From contig NC_084463.1 of assembly GCF_027409185.1 (NCBI RefSeq), forward strand, positions 117,342,133-117,406,132: a DNA stretch of 64,000 bases, read 5' to 3'. This DNA comes from Cynocephalus volans. Taxonomy: Eukaryota > Chordata > Mammalia > Dermoptera > Cynocephalidae. The notes below the pieces were generated by a model that ran no database searches, was not told the DNA's origin, and saw nothing but the letters and a program-made list of their open reading frames with translations. Shown here piece after piece: positions 1 to 11,270 of the stretch; within the stretch, counting starts at the first letter, position 1, and every line of letters starts with the position of its first letter. The position numbers and the translations under genes are program-made.

Positions 1-129
1 GATGAGGCCAGGTGAGGTGCTGCACAGCTCGATCACCTGCTTTCCCTGCACCTTCCTGCCCTTCCCTCAGAGGGACCTCAGCTCATGTCCGCTGAGCAGA
101 GCCTGCCTGGACCCAAACTCTGTGCTCAG

Positions 130-525
130 GAAGTTCAGGTCCTGGCTCCACCCCTAACTAGCAGTGTGACCTTGAGCAAGTCAATCTCTCTGAGCTTCAG
201 CTGTAAAATAGGAATAATTCCCCCTTCATGGATCATGCTTATGAGAAAGCCTGGCACATGGTAGTTAGAGGTCAAGAGTTTCCACTTTCAGATCAGCTGA
301 GGACTTCCTGCCTGAAATCCCAAGACACTCACTGATTTTTTTTTTATAATTGATTGAGTTTCTATCTAGTGCCAAGTCCTTTATTGCATTATCTGGCTTG
401 ATCACCATCCCTCTTTAAGGCAGGTGGTATGATTTTCATTACACAGGTGAGAATAAGGCAGGAAAACTCAGTTGCCCAAGGTCACCTGGCAAAGTAAGTG
501 GCAGAATCTAGGTTTCTACTCGGGG
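130..525 (+). repeat. two MIR relics
   Basis: The first (about 130-275) has the MIR core agcagtgtgaccttgagcaa and a ctggcacatggtag tail. The second (about 355-525) has the gaataaggcaggaaaactca...ggtcacctggcaaag pattern. Ancient tRNA-derived SINEs. Nothing else is seen in 1-728. Confidence 0.65.
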
Positions 526-727
526 CATCCTTTTGACCCCAGGCACGGGCTGGGGTAGGGGTAGGGTAAATGAGGAAGCAAAAAGGGGAGTGGGAGCTAT
601 CCATTTGGAAGGGGGTGTGATGTGGTGGGTGGGGGGTACTTGTCTGCAGAACAAGCCCCCTGTTCTTATTTAGACTTGGCTGGTTGACTCTATGCCTATA
701 CATAATGTATATAGCTGACTTCCTTGT

Positions 728-1028
728 TGCAATGGACTGAACATTTATGTATCCCCAAAATCCTAACCAATACCCTCACCTAACAAAGTATTTTCTAAGT
801 ATTCTTAGAAAAGAGGCCCCAGAGAGATCCCTCACCCCTTCCTTCATGTGTGGTTACAGTGAGATGATGGCCATCCATGGGGAAGCAGGCCCTCACCAGA
901 CACGAAATTTGCCAGCGCCTCAATCTTAGACCTCTAAGCCTCCAGAACTGTGAAAAATAAATTTCTGTTGTTTATACACCACCCAGTTTATGGCATTTTT
1001 GTTAGAGCAGCTGGAATGGACTAAGACA
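728..1028 (+). mobile_element. LTR relic of MaLR type
   Basis: It begins tgcaatggactgaacattta and ends ggactaagaca. It holds the blocks aagaggccccagagagatcc and cctccagaactgtgaaaaat that recur in MaLR LTRs. An internal deletion makes it shorter than usual. Confidence 0.7.
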
Positions 1029-1335
1029 CTGTCCACTGGTGAAAACATGGTGTATACAGGGTGGTAAGTGTGGGCACACCTGTGACTGTGATCCCATGGG
1101 GGACGAGCAAGGCAGACCCTTCTTTCTGGTGCTTGGTCAAAGGAAGGCCTCTCCACTCAGGCAAGCAGACACCTGAGAGGGAGGGAGAAAAGGTGGGAGA
1201 GAGACACTGAGACAGACTTACAGACGCTACCTAATGTTTACCTGCTCTGAGGAAACATTGCTGAAGTGCCCTCCTCATGATCCATGTAGAGCCAAAATCT
1301 ATTTTTAGCTAAAATGTGTACATTAAAAATTCAAG

Positions 1336-1430
1336 GGGCTGGCCGGTTAGCTTAGCCGGTTAGAGTGTGGTGTTATAATATGAAGGTCAAGGGTTTGGGT
1401 CCTCGTACTGGCCAGCTGCCAAAAAAAAAT
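1336..1430 (+). mobile_element. tRNA-Ile-derived SINE monomer
   Basis: ggctggccggttagcttagc followed by a B-box-like gtcaagggtttgggtcctcg and an A-run. It resembles tRNA-Ile through the A and B boxes. The anticodon arm is mutated and there is no aminoacyl stem, so it is a SINE rather than a tRNA gene. Confidence 0.8.
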
Positions 1431-1761
1431 TTTTTTTCAAATTGGTGAATATAATCAATTTTAAGTTTTATTTGGTAGCCATGTGTCCTTGAGTAGATTA
1501 TTATTTAATGACGTGGGTGCCCTGGAGCTTAGGCAGAGGACAGAGCCCAGAGAAGCTTTGTTAAGAAGAGCAAGGCCAGTGGTTTGAAGAGAATAATCAC
1601 CTTTTCCACTGGAGCTGGAGAAATCATACCAAATTCCTCTGCTGTTCCAGAGACCAGCCCCTTTGTGGAACAGGGTGGGAAAAGAGGGTGTTGAGGTGTT
1701 ATTTGGTCCCCTCTTTGGGGGATCCAGTGGGTGCTTCGATCTGTAACTGAGGTAATCACTA

Positions 1762-1935
1762 ACAGGCATTTATTAAGCACCTGCTGTGTGTCAGCTGGGT
1801 GTCTCTGTGACTGCAAAGTGAGTATTATTGTGTTCTTACGAAACTGAGGCCCAGAGAGGCTAAGGGACTTGCCCTAGCTCCAGCAGCCCAGTAAGATGCA
1901 GAGGCTAGATTGGAATCCAAGTTCAGATGGATTGG
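1762..1935 (+). repeat. MIR relic
   Basis: Contains aaactgaggcccagagaggc and cagcagcccagtaagatgca, the MIR core pattern. The 2150-2560 stretch that follows holds old unassigned repeat-like sequence and no gene. Confidence 0.65.
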
Positions 1936-1961
1936 GAACCTGTGTGCTTTTTGGTACCAGT

Positions 1962-2141
1962 GGTTCTCAAAGTGTGGTCCTCCAGACTAGCAGCATCACC
2001 TGGGAATTCGTTAGAAATGCAAATTCTTAGGCCAGCCCCAGACCTATTAAATCTGAAACTCAAGGAGGTGGAGTCCACATATCTGTTTTATAGGTCCTCC
2101 AGGTGGTTCTGATATATGCTAAAATTTGAGAACCACGGCTA
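1962..2141 (+). mobile_element. MER5A-like hAT-Charlie relic
   Basis: It begins gttctcaaagtgtggtcctc and ends aaaatttgagaaccacggct, giving the imperfect terminal inverted repeats of MER5. A non-autonomous hAT element, inactive. Confidence 0.85.
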
Positions 2142-2639
2142 GGTACCACGTTGTCTCCTGATAAAGAATAAAAGCTGTTCCCTGCCCTCAGGGGCTTACA
2201 TTCTGGCTGGGAAAACAAGATAAACATACATCAACAACAACCACAAAAGTTTGACTGGGTTTGCAGAGGTAGCCGCTGGGAGCTTTAGGAGAAAATGTGG
2301 CCTTGAGGGTTGGCCCAGTCTGTGCAGGTGAAGAAGGGGAAGGGAATGCCAGCATGTAAGGAAGGCTGGGATAGGATTTTCCAGATGCAGTGAGTGAACT
2401 AATGAGTCCTGCTGGGATGAGGTACACTGAGGGGAGTCATGGGAAATAAGGTGTGGAGGGGAGGGCTGGATTGCTAGTGCTCTGCAATTGCCAGCTAAGG
2501 AGTTCCCCACATAGATTCCGCCCCTGCAGGCGGCCACCATTCATTTGACAATTCATGTTTAGGAAGCACCTGGTATGTGTGCCCAGCACCCAGCAATGGA
2601 AGCTAAAAACAGGGCTTCCCAGAGGCTGTGCTGTTCCCT

Positions 2640-3000
2640 CTGCAGGAACAGCCCCCCCATGCCCCCTGCCAGATGATATCCTGCTTCTCAGCTTTCAACA
2701 CTGGGCTCAATGTCACTTCTTAGTGAAGCCTTCCCTGACCCTCTCCCAAAGTGGCAGATTTCGAGGTCCCTCCCCTGGGTGCCCCAGCACTGTGTCCAGT
2801 CCCTGTCACTGCCTTTACCACTCAGAATTATATTGACTCATTTACGGGTCTGTCTGCTGCACTGGGCCAGGAGCGGACTGAGGACTGAGACTGAGTTTTC
2901 TGTAGCTTTGGCTCTGGCACAGAGTTAAATAATCTCAACAAACATTTGTTAAATGGATGAATGAATGAGTGGAAGAATGAATGAATGACTCAGTCAGTAA
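2640..3000 (+). repeat. L2 3' end relic
   Basis: Contains cttagtgaagccttccctga and ggcacagagttaaataatct, ending in tgaatgaatg repeats, the usual L2 3' pattern. 3000-3945 shows no gene or clear repeat. Confidence 0.7.
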
Positions 3001-3944
3001 CAGTGTTTACCCATGGACATAACAGCTGTGTGCTTAGCTAAGTGAAAAATTGATGTCTATAAATTGGATTCTACTTTTTCATTGACTTACATCGTTACAG
3101 ATACATTTTCTTTGTCTGTTTTTGACAGACCATTCTTTATTCATTTATTGACATATATTTATTTGAGCAACTACTCTGTGTTAGGCACGCTACAAATTGT
3201 TAGAGACAGCAGTGAAAGCAGGACCTGCAACTAAGGAGCTCACTGTTAGATTTTTGGGAGTTCCTAACACCTTGCTATTAAGGTTTTTGCTAGTTTTAAT
3301 CATCACCCTTTTATCAGAGTGGATTTAACCTTCTTTTGGGTTAGAGACACTTTTGAAAATCTGATAAAAAGCTTTGGACTTCTCCAAATGCTGGGATTTA
3401 TAAACCATCCCTGAATCCATCCGTGACTCTGAGTTAAGAATTGCGGGCCTGAGGTGGCTGCTGGGTGGGTGGCTATTGAACTGTGTTGGGTGTTTAGAGC
3501 CATATCAAGTAGGATTTTGCTCCATGGTACCTCTCAGGTGAGTGTTGAGGCCTGAACAGTAGAGTCTGAGCTGGCTCAGCGGTTCTCAGGATCACCCTTG
3601 ACCCGTGAGGAGTCTGTGGCCAGAGTGGCCAGCTGTGCTTCACACAGGCAGAGAGGGAGAAACTCTGCTTCTTCTGAGATGGCTGCCTTCACTGCTTGCC
3701 AGGGATACTCACCGAGAGCCTGCCATTGTCTGCCAACCTGAGACAAGCACACTTCATGTGTGTACGTGGACTGTGGGGAAATCAAACTTCCTTGGATTTC
3801 TCAGTGCTCCTGTAAAAAGCCGTAGCCTCTTGAGACTTGGAGATATATGTGCCATAAAAGATAAGAAAATTTTGCTTTCACTTTACCTGGAAGGCTTTTG
3901 TCCTTCACACAGCACAAGAATGAGATGATAGCTATTTGTTTAGT

Positions 3945-4552
3945 TAATGGTTCTGTTCCAAAAGGATAATAAAACATATATAGCAATTCTACTTCTTTGT
4001 ATATACCAAAAGAATTGAAAGCAGAATCTTGAAGAGGTATTTGCATACCTATGTTAATAGCAGCATTATTCACAATAGTCAAAAGGTGGAAGCAATCCAA
4101 GTGTGCATTGAAGGATGGATTGATTAAACAAAATGTGGGATATACATTCAATGGAATATCATTAAGCCTTCAAAAGGAAAGAAATCCTGATACATACCAC
4201 AATATGCATGAACCTTGAGGACTTTATGCTAAGTGAAATAAGCCAGTCACAAAAAGACAAATAGTATACGATTCCATTCATATAAGATACTTAGAGTAGT
4301 AAGATTCATAGAGACTGAAAGTAGAATAGTGGCTGCCAGGGGCTGGGGGAGAGGGGAGTGGGGAGTTATTGTTTAAGGGGTACGGAGTTTCAGTTTTGCA
4401 AAATGAAAAAAGTTCTTGGTGATGGATAGTGCTGATGATTGTACAACAACGTGAATGCACTTAATGCCACTGAACTGTACACTCAAAATGAGTAAGACAG
4501 TAAGTTTTATGTTATGTGTATTTTACCCCCCCCCCACACACACAAAAGATAA
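3945..4552 (+). mobile_element. old L1 3' fragment (L1M type)
   Basis: It reads like the ORF2 end plus 3' UTR of an ancient L1 (tagcagcattattcacaata, ccattcatataagat, gtggctgccaggggctgggg) and ends in an A-rich tail. The ORF is destroyed. Confidence 0.8.
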
Positions 4553-5908
4553 TAAAACTTCTCTATTTCCCCAAGGGGCCAAAGAGTTACAGCCAGCACT
4601 GGGTCCCAAGGTTAAGTCCCCAAGGTTAGGATGAGAGTGGACACCGCCACTCATGCAGGAGATTTTTTCCACTCGGCTTTCATCATTGGGGTAAGGTCTG
4701 GGGCAAGAGGGGCTGATGCACCTATAGTTTACTGTAAAGTAATTGGCAAGAAATCGGTCTCTGTTCTATGTTGTGTGTGCATTCTGGATAAAATGAATAA
4801 AGATGAATATTAAAAACCCAACCTGTGCGTGTGTGTGTGTGCACACTCAGCTGCTGGCCTGTTGGGCGAGCAAGGGTTGCTCCCTTAGAGAAAATGAAGG
4901 TTCGTGGAGGAATTTCTGTACTTAAGGAGTGGAGAGGGGAGAGTGTCCCCACAGTTGCTGTGAGTGTGAGCATGGGGGGCACAGAGGCCGGGTAAAGAAC
5001 ATCCTTTGCCTCAGAGCCCACCTTTGGCAGACTCCATCCTCGGGGGTGAAATGGGCCCCAAGCTGCTCTTTCTACAGCATCTGTCCCAGATTTTTAAAAA
5101 GTGATATTAATTTGAGAGCCAAGAACTGTTTCTAAGCCCTTTATCTGTGTTTCTTTTGATCCTCACAATTCTGTGAAGTGGGTTCTATTTATATCCCTTT
5201 TATAGTTGAAGAAACTAAGATAGAGATTAAGGGATATGTTCAAGTCAGATTTCAGTTCTCACTTCTCAGGACATTTGGGGAAAAAGTGTTGGAACCCCTG
5301 TATCTTAGCCCTTTGGTCATAGCAGACCCTCTCACTTCCCCATTTCTCATCCCCAAGTGGTGGCCGAGCAGCTGGCCCTGGCAGGTGGGAGTCAGTGAAG
5401 TTTCCACACATGCAGGGAGTGAGCCCCCATCATCCTGAGCCGCAGGCTCCTCCCAGGGTAGGGCACAGGGAGAGGAAAAGGGAAGAACAGATGGAAAGGA
5501 GGGAGAAAGGGAGCTTCTAGGGACAGGGGTGATTAGTGGGCACCCCTTTGTGCCTGCCCAGATCCATTTCCCCTTTACTGTAACAGCACCCCCATTTTCC
5601 TTTTGGAATCACCCTCCCCCTTTACTTAGTCCATGTGGTGCTAGTGGGCTGACTCCAGGCACTGACTACATGGGTGGACGTGTGACCCTGGTCTGGCCAA
5701 TCAGGGATGGCCATACCCCAAGGTGAGCTAATTAGAATAAATCCTCAGAGTTCAGCTGGAACTACTGGGACAGAGGTGTGCTTTGTCCTCTGGGGTTGCA
5801 CTGCCAGGTAGAATACATTTAGAATACTGGAGGCCACCTCAGCATCCTATGGGAAGAGCCTGTGGGAGAATGAAGCCAACCAGAGGAGGGTAGAGCTGAG
5901 AGATGGTG
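4553..5908. other. intergenic, no gene seen
   Basis: Unique-looking sequence with a short GT run near 4828-4842 and a MIR-like patch near 5135-5230. No splice-bounded or conserved coding frame is seen. Confidence 0.5.
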
Positions 5909-6282
5909 TGATGGTTAATTTTGTGTGTCAACTTGGCTAGGCCATGGTACCCAGATATTTGGTCAGACACGTCTGGATGTTGCTGTGAAGGTGTTTATTA
6001 GATGAGATTAACATTTAAATCAGTAGAATTTGAGTGATTGCCTTCCAAAATGTGGGTGGGCCTCATCCAATCAGTTGAAGGGCCTTAACAGAGGAAAGAC
6101 TGATGTCCTCTGAGGAAGAGGGCATTCTGCTGGCAGACTGCCTTTGGACTTGACCTGCACTATCACTCTTCCCTGCATCTCTGGCCTGCCAGCCCACCTT
6201 GCAGACCTTGAACTTGCCAACCTCTATAATTATGTAAACCAGTTCCTTAAAATAAAAAAAACCCGTCTCTCTATATGTGTAT

Positions 6283-6283
6283 A

Positions 6284-6317
<34 letters not shown>

Positions 6318-6378
6318 GGTATATAAAAAAAAATATATATCTACCTATATATATATATACACACACACACACACATAT
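6283..6378. repeat. (CA)n and (TA)n microsatellites
   Basis: Runs of acac and tata alternate, with a short purine-rich interruption near 6325. The tract lies inside an older dispersed repeat. Confidence 0.9.
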
Positions 6379-6458
6379 GAGGGTACTTCAAAAAGTTCAA
6401 AAGTTCATGGAAAAATAAAATTAAAAGATAATACATGAACTTTTTAATGTACCATCAT
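6379..6458. mobile_element. small mariner-like MITE
   Basis: About 80 bp with imperfect terminal inverted repeats: gagggtacttcaaaaagttc at the left and gaactttttaatgtaccatc at the right. The near-palindrome and TA-rich flanks suggest a non-autonomous Tc1/mariner element. The family is not assigned. Confidence 0.6.
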
Positions 6459-6689
6459 ATATCTCCTGCTGCTTCTATTTCTTTGGAGATCCCTGACTAA
6501 TACAGATGGCCTGAACAGATTCCTGATGTCATTGTTTTAGCTCCTGGATCCAGCCAAACCTGACATCAAATATTCCTGGAATTTTCACTTCAGTAGTCCC
6601 TCGAGTAGGGTTTCTGTCACTCAGAACCCAAAGGGTCTATCTCAGGAGGGAGCAGTGAGCTCACACTGGCTGAGCTCTCATTCCATGCC

Positions 6690-7375
6690 AGGCCCAGTGC
6701 TCCCCTTTTACCATTGACCTAGGCCTTGAAGGATGCGTGGAAGTTCACATGGGCATGAGGAAGACAGGGTGGAGTGAGCAAGTGCAAAGCCACAGAGAAG
6801 TGGTGAAGCATAGCAAGCCCAGGAAACCAAACTATGTGGCCAGAGCGAAGGAAGTGACTGGCAAGAGACAGGGCTGGCGAAGTTGTCAGGGGCCAGGCGA
6901 CGAAGGGCTTTGGATGCCAGGCTGAGGAGTTTGGACTGTCCTGAGGACAGTGAAGGAGACATTGAAGAGTTTTAAACAAGGCAGAGACAAGATCTGATTT
7001 ATACTTTGGCTGGCTCGTTCTGCAGGGTAGAAGACACAAGGAAGCAGAGAGAAAATAGAGGCAGGGAGGAATAATTTCTGGCTGGAGTTTTTACTGATGC
7101 TTCTGAAATCAGATTCTATATGTCGTTTCTTTCTCATCTACTTGAAGCAGTACAGCACAGAGGTCAATAACATGGATTCCTGGATGCCTGGGTCTGGCTC
7201 TGCCACTTTCTATTTAACCTCAGGCATGTTACTTAATGCCTCGGTGCCTCGGTTTCCTCAATGAAGATAATGGCATTGTCTACCTACATAGGGTTTGTTG
7301 TAATGATTAAATGAGTCACTACACGTTTAGAGCTCAGCACAGTGTTTGACACATAGTAAACACCTAGTAGTTAGC
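6690..7375 (+). repeat. unassigned old repeat followed by MIR
   Basis: 6690-7020 (ctttggatgccaggctgagg, gcagagacaagatctgattt) is a widespread old mammalian repeat I cannot name with certainty. 7150-7370 is a clear MIR (tctggctctgccactttcta, cctcggtttcctcaatgaag). 7376-8840 holds no supported feature. Confidence 0.6.
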
Positions 7376-8839
7376 AGCAATCTCATTCCTACTAAGGCTG
7401 CGGTGGGCTCCTGGGCTGCAAACCCCAGGCCCCAGGAGGACAGCTGCAGCCCTCTGCCCTCTCCCTGCACCAGATAGCCCCACCTGTCTTCCCTAGAAGG
7501 CTGTGCCTGCCCCCATGGGTTCACACAGAGGCATGGCCAACTTGGGCCCCAGGGAGCCGGGAAGTGTCAGAGATTCTTATCCAAATCTCAGTCCTGGGAA
7601 TGAGGCTGGAACTGGGTGAGAACAAGCTTCCCAGTTCACACGGGCCCAAAGGGAGGGTCTCAGAAGCACAAAGGCCGTAAACTCAGGCCTTTCACCTCCA
7701 ACCTCAAGATTCAGAAGTGAGAGACTCAAAGCCAGCTCAGCAAACCCTGAAGACCAACTTGGGAAGCAACTTCAATGAGATGAACAGAAAGCCAAAAGTT
7801 CAGAGTCAAAGGCATCCTCAAATCCTCAGGCTTTCTAGGTGTGTTTCCAGTGTGGGGTGCAGTAGAAAGGGCAGCTCTGCCACCCACTCACTTGACAATC
7901 ACTCCCTCCTTGGCTTCAGTTTTCTTGAATTTCCAGTGATGGGGGTTAGATTCAAAGGTGACAAATAGGCTTCATCTTGTGGGCCAGATCTGATGAGTTG
8001 CTAGTGGCTGCCTGGTTGGCTGGTTAGAGAGAGAGCTGGGGTGGAAGTGGTGGTTCTGCCATGCGTGGGAGGGAATGGGTGGCACATGGGCAGTCCTTGG
8101 CCTGGGTGGGTTAGCCCTGATTGCTCAGTCTTGATCACTAAAGTGGACCCCATGTCTGGCCCAGTCGTCTTTGTGGACCCTGACCTCAGCCATGCTTCTT
8201 ATGACTCCCAAAGCGGGTCAGGAACTTCTTTAGGTCCCCACTTCTATACAAATTTTCTGGATCTTTCTACTTTCTTACATGATTAATACCAGCTCATCTG
8301 CTGGGGAGAGCTGTGGGTTCAACATGGGACAACTTTCTAAAGGGAATTGATTTCCTTGATGACAATGAAGAGGGAGTCAGGCCTCATAAAAAAGCAAGCT
8401 GAAGCTCATTACAGTCCACACATCCTACCTGCCCTAGGCAACCTTACGGCTCAGAACTTGTCATCCATGTCTCCAGCCTCTTCTCAGTCCCCTTTCCTGC
8501 CCTACCCAGTGGCATACTTTCCCTGCCCTCTCCTCTAACCAGGGGTTCAAAACTCTCTTCATTGTCTCACTCGTCAAATTCTGATAAGCACCGATAAACT
8601 CATTTGCTCTGAGGTGCCAATAACTAAGAACAGCTGGAGAGGAATTTCAAATGGTAAGATTCCTGGCATCAACAAGCTGAAGGACTTAGCAGCAGTATTT
8701 GTGGGTCACAAGAGGGGAGTAACCATCACTGAACACAGAATATTAGCTGTATTCAAATGTTTGTGTGTGGGGTATTGTTGTGCCAACAGCCCAGAGTTTG
8801 AGACATTCCAGTGAGGGTTGCCCTACCCTATACAGCACA

Positions 8840-8944
8840 TGGTAGAAAAGGGTACATACGGTCTCTGGAGCCATATTGCCTGAGTTGGAATCTCGGCCCT
8901 ACTACTTCCTTACTGTGTGACCTAGGGCACAAATCACTCGACTC
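8840..8944 (+). repeat. MIR, left half, split by EEF1A1 pseudogene
   Basis: Contains cctgagttggaatctcggcc and actgtgtgacctagggcaca. It stops at the pseudogene border and continues at about 11,118. Confidence 0.65.
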
Positions 8945-11105
8945 TCTTTTTCTTCTCATTAAACTTTGTTTCAATGGGTCTCAAAATTCTGTGACAGATT
9001 TTTCATTACATTGTCTCCACTAAAAAGTATTGATTTTAAAAACTAATAACTTAAAACTGCCACACAAAAAACCAAAATGGTCCATAAAATGTTCTCCTTC
9101 CCTTCTGAAGGCTTTATGATGCATTGTTATCATTAACCAGTCTTTTTCTATTAAACTTAAATGGCCAATTGAGATAAACAGTGCTGAGACAGTTCTTCCA
9201 CCACTGGTTAAGACTGGGGTGGCAGGTATTAGGGATGACATTCATTTAGAATTTTGAGCTTTCTGGGCAGACTTGGTGACCTTGCCAGCTCCAGCAGCCT
9301 TCTTGTCCACTGCTTTGATGACACCCACAGCAACTGTCTGTCTCATATCATGAACAGCAAAACGACCCAGAAGAGGATAGTCAGAGAAGCTCTCAACACA
9401 CATGTGCTTGCCAGGAACTATATCAATGATGGCAGCATCACCAGATTTCAGGAACTTAGGGCCATCTTCCTGCTTCTTACCAGAATGCTGATCCATCTTT
9501 TCTTCAGCTCAGCAAACTTGTGAGCAATGTGGGCTGTGTGACAATCCAGCACAGGGGCATAAAAAGCACTGATTTGGCCTGGATGGTTGAGGATAATCAC
9601 CTGAGCAATGAAGCCAGCTGCTTCCATCGGTGGGTCATTTTTGCTGTTATCAGCAATGTTGGCACGATGAACATCTTTGACAGACACGTTCTTAACGTGG
9701 AAGGCCACGTTGTCTCCAGGAAGAGCTTCACTCAAAGCTTCAGGGTGCATGATAGAGTTTGGACATGTCCCCAGCAAAACTCATGTGGAAATCTGATGTC
9801 CAGTGTTGCAGTGTTGGGAGCTGTTTGAGTCATGGGGGTGGATCCCTCATGAATGGATGAATGCTCTCCCTGGGGGAGGGGAGCCTGAGTGAGATCTTGC
9901 TCTATTAGACCCACAAGAGCTGGTTGTTTAAAAGACCCTGGCACCTACCCTCTCTCTCTCTCTCTTGCTTTCTCTCACCATGTGATCTGCTCGTACCTTC
10001 TGCTGGCTGCTGTTTTCCGCCACAAGTAGAAGCAGCCTGAGGCCTGCACCAGATGCAGCTGTCCCAGAATCGTAAGCCAAACAAACTTCTGTTTTCTATA
10101 AATTACCCAGTCTCGGGTATTCTGTTATAGGAACAGAAAACGGACTAATACAGTGCATTTCAACAGACTTTACTTCAGTCGTAACATTGACTGGAGCAAA
10201 GGTGACCACCATGCCAGATTTGAGAACACCAGTCTCTACTTGGCCCACAGGGGCGGTACCAATACCCCCAGTTTTGTAGACATTCTGGAGGGGCAGACAC
10301 AAGGGTTTGTCAGTTGAACGAGTTGGTGGCAAGATACAATCCAGAGATTTAAGCAGTTTGGTTCCACTGGCATTGCCATCTTTATGGGTAACTTTCCATC
10401 CTTTGAACCAAGGCTTGTTAGCTCTTGGCTCCAGTATGTTGTCACCATTCCAACCAGAAATTGGCACAAATGCTACTGTGTCAGGGTTGTAGGCAATTTT
10501 CTCAATGTAGGTGCTCACTTCCTTAATGATTTCCTTGCCTCTCTTCTGGCTGTAGGGTGGCTCAGTGGAATCCATTTTGTTAACACCAACCATCAGTTGT
10601 TTCACACCCAGCGTGTAAGCCAGAAGGGCATGCTCACAGGTCTGCTCATTCTTGGAGAAACCAGCTTCAAACTCACCAACACCAGCAGCAACAACCAGGA
10701 CAGCACAGTCAGCCTGAGATGTAACTGTAATCATGTTTTTGATAAAGTCTCTTGTGTCCTGGGCATCAGTGATAGTCATATAATACTTGCTGGCCTCAAA
10801 TGGCCACAGGGAGATATCAATGGTGATACCACGCTCGTGATCAGCTTTCAGTTTACCCAAGACCCTGGCACACCTGAAGGAGCCCTTTCCCTTCTCAGCA
10901 GCCTCCTTCTCAAACTTTTGGATGGTTCTTTTGTTGATCCCACCACACTTGTAGATCAGATGGCCAGTAGTTGTGGACTTGCCCAAATCTACATGTCCAA
11001 TTATGACAATGTTAATGAGTCTTTTCCTTTCCCATTTGGCTTTGATTTAGTGGTGGTTTTCACAACACCTGTGTTCTGGCAGTAAACCCGTTGCGGAAAA
11101 AAAAA
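8945..11105 (-). pseudogene. EEF1A1P: EEF1A1 processed pseudogene, split by an LTR
   Basis: This is an intronless copy of translation elongation factor 1-alpha mRNA. The 5' UTR (gccagaacacaggtgttgtg) lies at about 11,055-11,095. The former ATG (11,033-11,035) opens MGKEKTH and is closed by a 2-nt deletion and stop right after. A long degraded reading frame continues with [14 protein letters not shown] and [15 protein letters not shown]. Insertion of an LTR at 9750-10152 separates ...[10 protein letters not shown] from [13 protein letters not shown]... A 1-nt deletion near 9480-9495 breaks the 3' part. The normal end ([13 protein letters not shown] at 9242-9244) and a nearly complete 3' UTR to about 8,945 follow. 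Many substitutions and the frameshifts rule out a functional protein. The flanks are two halves of one MIR. Confidence 0.96.
9750..10152 (+). mobile_element. solo LTR of MaLR (MST/THE1-like) type
   Basis: This 403-bp element begins tgatagagtttgg and ends ggactaataca, with the typical internal 'ataaattacccagtctcggg' tail. It is flanked by a 5-bp duplication gtgca (9745-9749 and 10153-10157). It is a solo LTR with no internal region, inserted into the EEF1A1 pseudogene. The subfamily is not certain by eye. Confidence 0.88.
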
Positions 11106-11117
11106 AAAGCCACTTAA

Positions 11118-11270
11118 GTCTTTATACACCAATCTTCTGTTAATAACACGGGTTTGATGACAATAATAGTACCTGCCTCATAGATTGTTGAGGGGAGTAG
11201 ATGAGCTCAGTGCTTAGAGCAATACCTGGCATACAGTCAATGCTGTCTAAGTGTTGGCTGTTATCACTGG
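11118..11270 (+). repeat. MIR, right half, split by EEF1A1 pseudogene
   Basis: tacctgcctcatagattgtt and gagcaatacctggcatacag are the MIR 3' half that should follow the left fragment. 11,271-12,879 holds no supported gene. Confidence 0.65.

Larger units (their letters stand above)
5909..6504 (+). mobile_element. old LTR-like repeat broken by microsatellites
   Basis: It begins tgatggttaattttgtgtgt (with caacttgg next) and ends ccctgactaataca. This is a common mammalian dispersed repeat whose family name I will not guess. A CA/TA-rich tract (about 6283-6378) and a small palindromic element interrupt it. Confidence 0.65.

Noticed and set aside
10096-10986. EEF1A1 fragment as a working gene
   Set aside because: It has a 2-nt deletion just after the start codon, an LTR in the coding region, a frameshift near 9490 and many non-conservative changes.
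10384-11085. 233-codon plus-strand ORF
   Set aside because: It is the antisense of the EEF1A1 processed pseudogene and matches no protein family I know.
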